Shown here in pieces: positions 1 to 6,539 of a stretch of DNA of 8,677 bases. The DNA is from Actinomycetota bacterium (GTDB lineage Bacteria; Actinomycetota; Actinomycetes; Nanopelagicales; Nanopelagicaceae), in NCBI GenBank assembly GCA_009699795.1, contig WLNK01000039.1:1-8677 (forward strand), given 5' to 3'. The position numbers were made by a program, and so were the translations under genes. The notes below the pieces were generated by a model, which was not told where the DNA came from, did not search any database, and saw only the letters and a program-made list of their open reading frames with translations. The stretch's first letter is position 1. Every line of letters starts with the position of its first letter.

Positions 1-78
1 GCAGCTGCTTCGAGGGAATTGATCTCTATCGGCATAGGTCTTGGCTTTCCGTCTCATGAGGTGGGATACGGGCCCATC

Positions 79-107
79 CTGCCATCGGTATATAAAGAAT
101 GTATAAC
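79..107 (+). promoter_or_regulatory. candidate promoter P1 upstream of the sugar importer
   Basis: A CTGCCA box at 79-84 is followed after 17 bases by TATAAC at 102-107, matching 4/6 and 5/6 of the sigma-70-type consensus. The spacing is ideal, but the -10 box lacks the usually essential final T. It would give a leader of roughly 90 bases before frcB. No experimental support; one of two candidates in this leader. Confidence 0.3.
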
Positions 108-143
108 AATGTCCCTGTTTACCCTCTATTTACGGAAAAACTA

Positions 144-172
144 TTGGTCATTTAGGGGGTGCTAGGTATTGT
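144..172 (+). promoter_or_regulatory. candidate promoter P2 immediately upstream of frcB
   Basis: TTGGTC at 144-149 and TATTGT at 167-172 are separated by 17 bases. The -10 box fits the actinobacterial TANNNT rule; the -35 box is weak (first three bases only). The start of transcription would fall near 179, giving a leader of about 29 bases that still contains the ribosome binding site. The -10 box lies in the centre of the dyad at 153-194, so a protein bound there would block this promoter. Confidence 0.3.
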
Positions 173-194
173 TGCGGGCGCTAGACCCCACCTA
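153..194 (+). promoter_or_regulatory. imperfect dyad or leader hairpin overlapping P2 and abutting the RBS
   Basis: Arm segments TAGG (153-156), GGGT (157-160) and CTAG (162-165) pair with CTAG (181-184), ACCC (185-188) and CCTA (191-194). That is 12 base pairs interrupted by a one-base bulge (161) and a two-base bulge (189-190), around a 15-base loop. It ends one base before the AGGAGG ribosome binding site. It could be an operator for a repressor or, if transcribed from P1, a leader hairpin. Which of these, or neither, cannot be decided from sequence. Confidence 0.35.
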
Positions 195-195
195 T

Positions 196-201
196 AGGAG
201 G
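196..201 (+). promoter_or_regulatory. strong ribosome binding site of frcB
   Basis: A perfect AGGAGG lies six bases before the ATG at 208. This decides the start of frcB. The frame is also open upstream to a TTG at 169, but that start has no such site and would place extra charged residues before the signal peptide. Confidence 0.85.
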
Positions 202-207
202 AAATAC

Positions 208-1281
208 ATGGCTAAGTTGTTCTCACGCCGTACATCAGCAATCGTTGCTGTAGCGGCTGCGTCAATGCTCGTACTTTCAGCTTGTTCATCAAGCTCAGAA
301 GGCGGCGATAAAGTTGCTGTAACACTAGTTACAAAAGACACTGTTAACCCATTCTTCGTAGCAATGCGTGACGGTGCACAGAAGAAGGCTGACGAACTAG
401 GCGTAGACCTAACACTCGCAGCTGGTAAGGAAGAAGGAGATGCTGCAGGACAGATCGCAGCAATCGAGAACGCTGTTTCTGCAAAGAACGCAGGTATCTT
501 GATTACACCTACTTCAGCTGAAGTTAATGATGCAATTACAAAGGCACGCAAAGCTGGTCTTTTCGTAATCGCTCTTGACACACCAACAGATCCAGCAGAC
601 ATCGTTGACATTACTTTCGCGACAGATAACTGTCTCGCAGGTGAAGCAATCGGTCACTGGGCAAACGCAAAGCTTGGCGCTGGAAAGAAGGCAATCATTG
701 CGCTTCTTGACATCTTCGATGACAAGAACGTAACAGTTGACTACTGCCGCGACAACGGATTCCTTAAGGGCTTCGGTATTGACGTCAAGGATCCAAAGAT
801 CATGGGCGACGAAGCTAAGAAGGGTTCATACAAGGGAATCAATTCAGGTTCTTACGAGATCGTAGGAAACGTTGCAACTCTTGGTAACGAAGATGGCGGA
901 CGTACAGGCATGGAGAAGCTCCTTGCTAAGAATCCAAACATCAACGTTGTTTACACACTCAACGAGCCAGCAGCTGCTGGTGCATACGCTGCACTTCAGG
1001 CTGCTAACAAGAAGGCAATCATCGTTTCTGTAGACGGTGGACGTGCTGGTGTTGAGAACGTAAAGGCTGGCGTAATCGGAGCTACTGCACAGCAGTACCC
1101 ACTACGTATGGCATCACTTGGTGTACAAGCTATTTACGACCTCATCAAGTCAGGAACTAAGCCAGAAGTAACAGCTGGTAAGGATTTCTATGACACAGGC
1201 GTAACACTTATCACTGATGACCCACAAGCTGGAGTTGAATCACAAGACTCTGCTTACGGTCTAGAAAACGCTTGGGGTTAA
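208..1281 (+). CDS. frcB: sugar ABC transporter substrate-binding lipoprotein, FrcB-like
   Basis: 357-residue binding protein that captures a sugar outside the membrane and delivers it to the permease encoded downstream. The N-terminus has basic residues (R7, R8), a hydrophobic stretch and the lipobox LSAC, with C26 as the lipidated cysteine. A Ser-rich linker and a periplasmic-binding-protein type 1 fold of the RbsB/FrcB class follow. Positions matching RbsB ligand residues (by my recall) are visible: N47/F49/F50, D124, R181, N252 in LNEPAAAG, D276 in VDGG and Q296. The segments around NEPAAAGAY, SVDGG and ATAQQYPL, and the C-terminal WG, resemble the rhizobial fructose-binding protein FrcB, so fructose, mannose or ribose is the best substrate guess; this is inference. 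Start chosen on the AGGAGG at 196-201. First gene of the importer operon. Two cysteines, C142 and C180, lie in the mature protein. Confidence 0.88.
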   Translation: MAKLFSRRTSAIVAVAAASMLVLSACSSSSEGGDKVAVTLVTKDTVNPFFVAMRDGAQKKADELGVDLTLAAGKEEGDAAGQIAAIENAVSAKNAGILITPTSAEVNDAITKARKAGLFVIALDTPTDPADIVDITFATDNCLAGEAIGHWANAKLGAGKKAIIALLDIFDDKNVTVDYCRDNGFLKGFGIDVKDPKIMGDEAKKGSYKGINSGSYEIVGNVATLGNEDGGRTGMEKLLAKNPNINVVYTLNEPAAAGAYAALQAANKKAIIVSVDGGRAGVENVKAGVIGATAQQYPLRMASLGVQAIYDLIKSGTKPEVTAGKDFYDTGVTLITDDPQAGVESQDSAYGLENAWG

Positions 1282-1300
1282 TCCCTAGTTAATAGCTAGA

Positions 1301-1316
1301 AATAACGAAAGTTATT
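1301..1316 (+). other. small GAAA-tetraloop hairpin after frcB
   Basis: AATAAC, a GAAA loop and GTTATT form a perfect six-pair hairpin 19 bases after the frcB stop. GNRA tetraloops stabilise short RNA stems. It sits inside a possible larger fold closed by CCTAGTT (1284-1290) and AACTAGG (1365-1371). Confidence 0.4.
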
Positions 1317-1327
1317 AAATAGTTATT

Positions 1328-1363
1328 GGAAGAAGGCGGTTACTTCGGTAGCCGCCTTCTTCT
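1328..1363 (+). terminator. stem-loop between frcB and frcC, likely leaky terminator or mRNA stabiliser
   Basis: The arms 1328-1343 and 1348-1363 pair over 16 positions (14 Watson-Crick and two G-U) around a UUCG tetraloop closed by C-G, an exceptionally stable loop. There is no clean T-run after the stem; the 3' arm itself ends in TTCTTCT. It lies in the 153-base gap between binding-protein and permease genes. Such stems commonly stop most transcripts or protect the upstream mRNA, giving far more binding protein than permease. Stem seen directly; function inferred from position. Confidence 0.65.
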
Positions 1364-1423
1364 CAACTAGGACATTTTCGAATAGAGTTCACGAGTTATT
1401 CCAGAAATTTACGCAAATCTTTA

Positions 1424-1430
1424 GAGGGAG
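1424..1430 (+). promoter_or_regulatory. ribosome binding site of frcC
   Basis: GAGGGAG lies four bases before the ATG at 1435, slightly close but purine-rich and unambiguous. It supports this start over later in-frame methionines. No convincing separate promoter was recognised between the stem-loop and this site. Confidence 0.6.
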
Positions 1431-1434
1431 TCAG

Positions 1435-2457
1435 ATGTCTACCGAAGTCGCGTATGACGCAGCACAAGAATTTATGAATCGAGAGTCTTTCGCAACGAAA
1501 GTTCAGAACACTCTCCACCGCTATCCATGGCTTAGTTCAGCAATCGTTCTTGCAATCGCACTTGTTGTATTCGGTCGATTCAATGAAAACTTCTTAACTC
1601 CAAATAACTTCTCGCTGATCCTTCAGCAGGTTGCAATCGTTGGAGCAGTAGCTGCAGGCCAAACAATTATTATTCTCACCGCCGGTATCGACCTTTCTTG
1701 CGGTGCAATGACCGTATTCGTCGCAATGGTTATGGCGACACTTACATTTAAGAATGGTGTTCCGCCGGTACTGAGCTTCATCCTGGGATTACTTCTTGGA
1801 CTAGCTTCCGGTGCATTTAACGGATTCCTCGTAACGAAGGTAAAGCTCCCTCCCTTCATCGTTACTCTCGGAACTCTTAACATCTTCGTGTCGTTGACTC
1901 TTATTTACTCAAAGGGCCGCACAGTCCGAAACACTGAAGTGGATCCATTCTTCGTGCTTCTAGGTAAGTACATTGACCTTGGACCATTCCGAATTACAAC
2001 TGGTGTGCTCGCAGTTATCGCGCTTTATTTAATACTCGCATTTGCACTTCGCTACACAGGATGGGGTCGTCACGTATATGCAGTCGGCGATGACATCGAA
2101 GCTGCGCGTCTTGCAGGTATCTCAGTAAACCGAGTACTCATGAGCGTTTACTCACTAGCTGGTTTGGTCTTTGCATTCACTGCGTGGGTCCAGATTGGTC
2201 GCGTAACAGCGGCAAGTCCTAACGTTGGCGGCGATCTCAACCTCGACTCAATCACCGCTGTGGTTATCGGTGGTACTTCGCTTTTTGGTGGCCGTGGCGC
2301 CGTATTTGGATCATTCCTCGGAGCGATTCTCGTTGGCGTATTCCGCAACGGACTAACCCTTGCTGGCGTGGATCTTTATTACCAGATTCTTGCGGTAGGT
2401 ATTTTGATTCTCTTCGCAGTTTCGGTCGACCAGTGGATTAGAAAGGCACGTTCATGA
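1435..2457 (+). CDS. frcC: sugar ABC transporter permease, FrcC/RbsC family
   Basis: 340-residue inner-membrane permease of the BPD_transp_2 family, the translocation pore of the importer. After a soluble N-terminus of about 30 residues there is a series of hydrophobic segments compatible with the eight to ten helices of the family. Family hallmarks are visible: LTAGIDLSCGAM near the second or third helix, the cytoplasmic coupling segment AVGDDIEAARLAGI at 216-229 that contacts the ATPase, and VIGGTSLFGGRGAVFGS toward the C-terminus. Length is normal for the family. The stop overlaps the start of the ATPase gene by four bases (ATGA), so the two are translationally coupled. Substrate assignment follows from the FrcB-like partner and the single-domain ATPase. 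Preceded by a strong intercistronic stem-loop. Confidence 0.88.
   Translation: MSTEVAYDAAQEFMNRESFATKVQNTLHRYPWLSSAIVLAIALVVFGRFNENFLTPNNFSLILQQVAIVGAVAAGQTIIILTAGIDLSCGAMTVFVAMVMATLTFKNGVPPVLSFILGLLLGLASGAFNGFLVTKVKLPPFIVTLGTLNIFVSLTLIYSKGRTVRNTEVDPFFVLLGKYIDLGPFRITTGVLAVIALYLILAFALRYTGWGRHVYAVGDDIEAARLAGISVNRVLMSVYSLAGLVFAFTAWVQIGRVTAASPNVGGDLNLDSITAVVIGGTSLFGGRGAVFGSFLGAILVGVFRNGLTLAGVDLYYQILAVGILILFAVSVDQWIRKARS
2441..2446 (+). promoter_or_regulatory. ribosome binding site of frcA inside the end of frcC
   Basis: GAAAGG lies seven bases before the ATG at 2454, within the last codons of frcC. Together with the ATGA overlap it supports the chosen start. Confidence 0.5.
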
Positions 2458-3248
2458 GTAAGAAGCCAGTACTAGAAGCTAAGAACCTCGTAAAGACTTA
2501 CGGTCGCGTGGTTGCACTCGATGATTCAAGCCTTCAACTTTTCCCTGGTGAAGTACTTGCAGTTGTTGGTGACAACGGTGCTGGTAAGTCAACACTTATT
2601 AAATGTCTAACCGGTGCAGAAGTTCCAGATGGTGGTTCTATCGAAATCGATGGTGCGCCTGTTTCATTTAAGCGCCCACAAGATGGTCGTCACGCTGGAA
2701 TCGAAACTGTGTATCAGACTCTTGCTGTCTCACCAGCTCTCGATATCGCGTCTAACTTGTTCCTTGGTCGCGAAATTCGCAAGAAGGGACCACTTGGTTC
2801 AATCTTGCGCATGCTTGACCAATCTGGAATGAAGAAGATGGCTAAAGAAGAAATCATGTCTCTCGGTATCGGAACCATCCAGAACATCGGTCAAGCAGTT
2901 GAAACACTTTCAGGTGGTCAGCGTCAGGCTGTTGCAGTTGCTCGTGCAGCTACATTCGGTCAGAAGCTCATCATTCTCGACGAACCAACTGCAGCACTTG
3001 GTGTTCGTGAATCAGCACAGGTTCTTAAGTTGATTCAAACTCTTCGCGATCGCGGTATTCCAGTTATCTTGATTTCGCACAACATGCCACAGGTATTCGA
3101 AGTTGCTGATCGCATTCACGTTCAGCGCCTCGGACGTCGTGCAGCTGTTGTAACTCCAAAGACTCACTCAATGAGCGATGTTGTAGGAATTATGACCGGT
3201 GCCGTTAAGGTCGAAGAGAAGAACCAGGCCCTTACTTCTGTTCGCTAA
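2454..3248 (+). CDS. frcA: sugar ABC transporter ATP-binding protein, single-domain FrcA type
   Basis: 264-residue ATPase that powers the importer from the cytoplasmic side. All motifs are intact: Walker A GDNGAGKST (39-47), Q-loop Q88, signature LSGGQ (152-156), Walker B LIILDEP (172-178) with catalytic E177, and switch H209. The D-loop region reads AALG, as is usual in this carbohydrate-importer group. It has only one ABC domain, unlike RbsA, XylG or MglA, which carry two in about 500 residues; this is the FrcA arrangement, where two copies are expected to form the dimer. The C-terminal part with RLGRR, PKTHSMSDVVGIMTGA is also FrcA-like. Four-base overlap with frcC. A small dyad spans its stop codon, and a GMC oxidoreductase gene follows after 25 bases. 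Confidence 0.88.
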   Translation: MSKKPVLEAKNLVKTYGRVVALDDSSLQLFPGEVLAVVGDNGAGKSTLIKCLTGAEVPDGGSIEIDGAPVSFKRPQDGRHAGIETVYQTLAVSPALDIASNLFLGREIRKKGPLGSILRMLDQSGMKKMAKEEIMSLGIGTIQNIGQAVETLSGGQRQAVAVARAATFGQKLIILDEPTAALGVRESAQVLKLIQTLRDRGIPVILISHNMPQVFEVADRIHVQRLGRRAAVVTPKTHSMSDVVGIMTGAVKVEEKNQALTSVR

Positions 3249-3255
3249 CCGAACA
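3239..3255 (+). repeat. perfect inverted repeat over the frcA stop codon
   Basis: TGTTCG and CGAACA flank a five-base CTAAC that contains the frcA stop codon. The six-pair stem could slow or partly stop transcription into the GMC gene, or act as a protein site. No T-run follows (TAATTAGAG), so it is not a standard terminator. Only the symmetry is certain. Confidence 0.4.
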
Positions 3256-3273
3256 TAATTAGAGTTAACAACG

Positions 3274-4767
3274 ATGACCACATCTGAACGTATTGATACA
3301 GATGTGGTCGTTGTTGGCTCTGGAATGGGCGGAGGCACAACTGCTTGGGCGCTAGCTAAAAAAGGCGTCAAGGTTTTAATCGTAGAACGCGGCGGACGCA
3401 TTGCAAAAGAAGATGAGAACTGGTCGCCATCGGAAGTATTTATTAAAGGTCGCTATAAGAATTCAGAAGAATGGCTAGATCTCAACGACAAGCCATTCCA
3501 GCCTGGAGTTCACTACTACGTTGGTGGAAACACAAAGCTTTACGGCGCCGCTCTCCCGCGCTTTAGCGAAAGCGATTTTGAAGAGACCAAACACCTTGAA
3601 GGAATCTCACCTGCTTGGCCATTTACATACAAGCAATTCGAACCGTACTACTGCAAAGCAGAAGAGCTCTACAGGGTTCACGGGCCTTCAGAAGACCAAT
3701 ACGGTGCAAAGAAGAGCAAGCCTTTCCCTTTTCCAGCGATGGAGAACGAGCCATATGTCGCAGAGCTAGCGGCGCGTTTAAAGAAGGCGGGCGTTAACCC
3801 TCACGGTAATTCAATGGGAATTGATTTCGGTGCTGGTGGAAAATGTATTCGTTGCAAGACTTGTGATGGTTTTATATGCAAGATTGATTCGAAATCTGAT
3901 GCTGAAGTAAATGCTGTTAACCCAGCTCTTGCTACAGGCAACGCAACGCTGATGACTCATACAAAGGTCACTCGAGTTGTTCTAGATGCTGCTGGCAAAA
4001 AAGTTGATCACTTATTGGCTGAAAAAGACGGAAAAGAAATAAAGATTTACGCAAAGAAGTACGTACTTTCTCTTGGCGCAGTAAATACCGCAGCGCTCCT
4101 GCTTCGCTCTGGAGTTGCAAACTCTTCTGACCAAGTCGGTCGTAATTACATGATGCACGTTAATAGCCACTTGGCAGCAATTGATTTTCGCCGTAAGAAT
4201 ACTGATAACTTCCAGAAGACAATCTCTTTCACCGATTGGTACCTAGATGGTGGCAAAGGTTACCCACTTGGTACTTTCCAGATGATTGGAAAAGTTCAAG
4301 GAATCATGATGAAGAGTTATGCAACGAAAGTTCCTCTCTTCATTTTGAATTTTATGGCCAAGTACAGCGTTGAATGCTTGATCATGAATGAAGATTTCCC
4401 GGATCCAAATAACCGCGTAACAATTACTCCAAGCGGTCAGATCAAGCTAGCTCGAGTTCCAAATTCAATGAAGACCCACCTTGAACTCTTGAAGCGAGTC
4501 AAAGGTCTTCTACATAAAATTGGCTACATCGCTGTATTTAGACAACCTTTTAATATCGCTATGAACGCTCACCAGTGTGGGACTCTCAAGGCCGGCAATG
4601 ACCCTAAGACAAGCGTTGTCGACCAATATTGCAAGAGCCATGACCACGACAATCTCTACTTAATTGATGGTGGATTCTTTCCATCATCGGCGGCCATGAA
4701 CCCTGCGCTAACTATCGCAGCGCAAGCAATCCGCGTAGTTGAAGAATCCGACCTCGCTAACGTTTAA
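3274..4767 (+). CDS. GMC-family FAD oxidoreductase with a four-cysteine cluster motif
   Basis: 497-residue flavoprotein of the glucose-methanol-choline family, probably oxidising a sugar or sugar derivative. The N-terminal FAD-binding motif is GSGMGGG (15-21), with E38 placed to bind the adenosine ribose; GGNTKLYGAAL (84-94) is the second FAD-contact region. The C-terminal part has the catalytic pair of the family, H433 (HQCGT) and N476 (MNPALTI), with the usual LIDGGFFP between. C191, C194, C197 and C202 form C-x2-C-x2-C-x4-C, roughly where the FAD glucose and fructose dehydrogenases have the cysteines of a 3Fe-4S cluster (C-x5-C-x3-C, from memory), so an iron-sulfur cluster is plausible but unproven. 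No signal peptide or twin-arginine motif is seen, so it should be cytoplasmic. No small subunit or cytochrome partner is encoded nearby. Start ATG has only a weak AGAG upstream; TAGAGT at 3260-3265 could instead be a -10 box. Substrate not identifiable. Confidence 0.85.
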   Translation: MTTSERIDTDVVVVGSGMGGGTTAWALAKKGVKVLIVERGGRIAKEDENWSPSEVFIKGRYKNSEEWLDLNDKPFQPGVHYYVGGNTKLYGAALPRFSESDFEETKHLEGISPAWPFTYKQFEPYYCKAEELYRVHGPSEDQYGAKKSKPFPFPAMENEPYVAELAARLKKAGVNPHGNSMGIDFGAGGKCIRCKTCDGFICKIDSKSDAEVNAVNPALATGNATLMTHTKVTRVVLDAAGKKVDHLLAEKDGKEIKIYAKKYVLSLGAVNTAALLLRSGVANSSDQVGRNYMMHVNSHLAAIDFRRKNTDNFQKTISFTDWYLDGGKGYPLGTFQMIGKVQGIMMKSYATKVPLFILNFMAKYSVECLIMNEDFPDPNNRVTITPSGQIKLARVPNSMKTHLELLKRVKGLLHKIGYIAVFRQPFNIAMNAHQCGTLKAGNDPKTSVVDQYCKSHDHDNLYLIDGGFFPSSAAMNPALTIAAQAIRVVEESDLANV

Positions 4768-4777
4768 TAATCTTAGA

Positions 4778-4790
4778 TACTCTTGCCTCT
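4778..4790 (+). promoter_or_regulatory. candidate -10 box for a leaderless pepP transcript
   Basis: The 23 bases between the GMC stop and the pepP ATG hold no purine-rich ribosome binding site. TACTCT (4778-4783) fits TANNNT and is followed by seven bases before the ATG at 4791, the spacing expected if transcription starts at or next to the start codon. Leaderless mRNAs are common in actinobacteria. No good -35 box is seen. Alternatively pepP is read from the upstream operon by translation re-initiation. Confidence 0.4.
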
Positions 4791-6212
4791 ATGAGCGAAG
4801 AGTTAAAGCCAGCAGGTAGGGCGCACGATGAAAACTCTTCAGATAACTTCGCAGAATTTATGCGAAGTGGTTGGGCAAACTCAGAGCTATCAGAGTTAGA
4901 ACCGCTGGAAGTTGTCACCTACGCATTTACTCGCAGACAGATTCTTTCTGCCGCATTTCCAAATATTCGACTAGTACTGCCCGCGGGTAATTTCAAGGTT
5001 CGTTCTAACGACACTGATTACTCATTTAGGCCTCATAACGCATTTGCTTACTACAGCGGCGTACAAGGCGCGGATGCAACTGCTGATTCCGTTCTTGTCA
5101 TGGAGCCAAATACAAATGGCGGGCACGACACCACTCTCTACATTCACCCCCGGTCAACGAGAGAAAGCGATGCATTCTATAAAGATGCAAGGTACGGCGA
5201 ACTTTGGGTGGGGCGACGCTTTACTCTCGGGGAAGCCGGCAAGGTTTACCAATTAGAAGTTCGCAAAATTGATGATCTCGAATCATTGCTTCGTTTTAGC
5301 AAGGAAACGCTCACTATCCGCGGCTGTGATTCCTATTTAGATAAAATGATTTCAGTAAATCCGCGTGAGCCAGAGTTTGCAACTTTCGTTTCTGAACAGC
5401 GACTTATCAAAGATCGTTACGAACTTGGCGAGATGCAGCGGGCGGTCGATGCAACTGCACTTGGTTTCAACGATGTTATTACAGCTCTTCCTGCAGCAGC
5501 TAATTCAAGCCGCGGCGAGAGAATCATTGAAGCTGCATTCTTTGGCCGTGCTCGACTTGAAGGGAACGATCTCGGGTATAACACCATCGCAGCTTCTGGA
5601 TCCCACGCGTGTGTCCTTCATTGGATTAGAAACGATGGAAAAGTAAAAGATGGAGATTTAATTCTCATTGACGCAGGCGTTGAAATGGATTCTTACTACA
5701 CCGCGGATATAACAAGAACACTTCCGGTAAATGGAAAATTTAGTGCGGTTCAGCGCTCTCTTTATATGTTGGTTTATGAAGCACAGCTAGCAGGATTTGC
5801 TGCCGTTAAGCCTGGCGCACTTTTCTCAGATGTTAATAGAGCTGCGCAACAAGTGTTGGCAAAAGGTTTACGCGAACTTGGAGTACTGAAATCAGATTTT
5901 GAATCAGGGCAACATAAACGTTGGACTCTTCACGGCGTAAGCCACTTCCTTGGGATGGACGTGCACGATTGTGCGCAAGCGCGTAAAGAAAATTACTTAG
6001 ACGGTGTGCTTCGTGAAGGAATGGTTTTAACGGTAGAGCCTGGACTTTATATCCAGCCAGATGACGAGTTATTTCCAGAGCACTACCGAGGAATCGGAAT
6101 AAGAATCGAAGATGACGTTGTAGTTACCGCTGATGGATATAGAAATCTAAGCCAAAAATTACCGCGCCACCCAGATGAAATTGAAGAGTGGATGAAGCGC
6201 TTACTTAATTAA
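4791..6212 (+). CDS. pepP: Xaa-Pro aminopeptidase (aminopeptidase P, M24B)
   Basis: 473-residue cytoplasmic metallopeptidase that removes an N-terminal residue preceding proline, used in peptide turnover. The N-terminal half is the aminopeptidase P N-domain (about 45-180) with the segment DARYGELWVGRR. The C-terminal pita-bread domain has all five dimetal ligands: D294 (DAGVE), D306 (TADITRT), H385 (SHFLGMDVHD), E416 (VEPGLY) and E440 (RIEDD). H381 and H392 correspond to further conserved histidines of E. coli PepP. Length is slightly above E. coli PepP because of about 40 extra N-terminal residues, a common actinobacterial form. A later in-frame ATG at 4860 would shorten this, but conserved-looking sequence (FMRSGW) surrounds it. 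The gene ends 12 bases inside the convergent crcB gene. No clear functional tie to the sugar genes is visible. Confidence 0.92.
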   Translation: MSEELKPAGRAHDENSSDNFAEFMRSGWANSELSELEPLEVVTYAFTRRQILSAAFPNIRLVLPAGNFKVRSNDTDYSFRPHNAFAYYSGVQGADATADSVLVMEPNTNGGHDTTLYIHPRSTRESDAFYKDARYGELWVGRRFTLGEAGKVYQLEVRKIDDLESLLRFSKETLTIRGCDSYLDKMISVNPREPEFATFVSEQRLIKDRYELGEMQRAVDATALGFNDVITALPAAANSSRGERIIEAAFFGRARLEGNDLGYNTIAASGSHACVLHWIRNDGKVKDGDLILIDAGVEMDSYYTADITRTLPVNGKFSAVQRSLYMLVYEAQLAGFAAVKPGALFSDVNRAAQQVLAKGLRELGVLKSDFESGQHKRWTLHGVSHFLGMDVHDCAQARKENYLDGVLREGMVLTVEPGLYIQPDDELFPEHYRGIGIRIEDDVVVTADGYRNLSQKLPRHPDEIEEWMKRLLN

Positions 6213-6539
6213 ATTTAGGCCGAGCCATGCAGCTAGAAGACCCAATATTAAAGAAACAAATAAGTTAACAATTGCTTCCTTATAATCCTTTAATTTCCAT
6301 GCTAAATAAATATCGAGCATGAATGTCGACCACGTTGTGAACGCTCCCGCGAAACCGAGAGCCAATAAATCGTGCCAATGCCCATTTGATTGAAAAGTTA
6401 AGCCAATCAAAAATGAACCCAGAACATTTACCGCAAAAGTTCCGTAAGGTCGGTTTGAAAATCTGCGCAAATAAGAATCAATTAAGAATCTAGCTGGGCC
6501 ACCAAGTCCAGCTCCAAGTGCTACATAAATCGCTCTCAT
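6201..6539 (-). CDS. crcB: fluoride channel CrcB/Fluc, subunit A (N-out type)
   Basis: 112-residue, four-helix membrane protein of the Fluc family, which lets fluoride leave the cell. Family residues are visible: R17 in GGPARF, N38 in GTFAVNVLGS, and G65 before T68-T69-W70-S71-T72-F73. The usual TTFSTF motif therefore has Trp in place of the first phenylalanine and keeps the second. Positive charges lie in the loops after helix 1 (R25, R26, R30) and helix 3 (K82, K84, K87), while the loop after helix 2 has no Lys or Arg, predicting both ends outside. It overlaps the upstream crcB by four bases (ATGA) and lacks its own ribosome binding site, so translation is probably coupled. Its 3' end overlaps pepP by 12 bases. 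Expected to dimerise with the other subunit. Confidence 0.9.
   Translation of the reverse strand: MRAIYVALGAGLGGPARFLIDSYLRRFSNRPYGTFAVNVLGSFLIGLTFQSNGHWHDLLALGFAGAFTTWSTFMLDIYLAWKLKDYKEAIVNLFVSLILGLLAAWLGLNLIK
6205..6212. repeat. TTAATTAA palindrome at the convergent gene ends
   Basis: An eight-base perfect palindrome within the 12-base overlap of pepP and crcB. It contains the pepP stop codon and lies beside the crcB stop (TAA, read from 6203 to 6201). It is probably just AT-rich stop-codon sequence; no hairpin terminator is present here. Confidence 0.3.

Noticed and set aside
1..165. Open frame from the left edge ending TAG at 163-165, and a second frame ending TGA at 20-22, as possible tails of an upstream gene
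   Set aside because: The long frame runs through promoter-like AT-rich sequence and its translation resembles no family. The short one gives only six residues (QLLRGN), which could be a real C-terminus but cannot be supported.
169..207. TTG start at 169 adding 13 residues to the binding protein
   Set aside because: The AGGAGG at 196-201 and the signal peptide beginning with MAKLFSRR point to the ATG at 208.
192..611. 139-residue open frame antisense to frcB
   Set aside because: It shadows a clear lipoprotein gene, with low-complexity Ala/Ser composition and no ribosome binding site or family motif.
1328..1363. Treating the stem-loop as a riboswitch or small RNA
   Set aside because: It is a single simple stem with a tetraloop in an intercistronic gap; position and shape are explained by leaky termination or mRNA protection.
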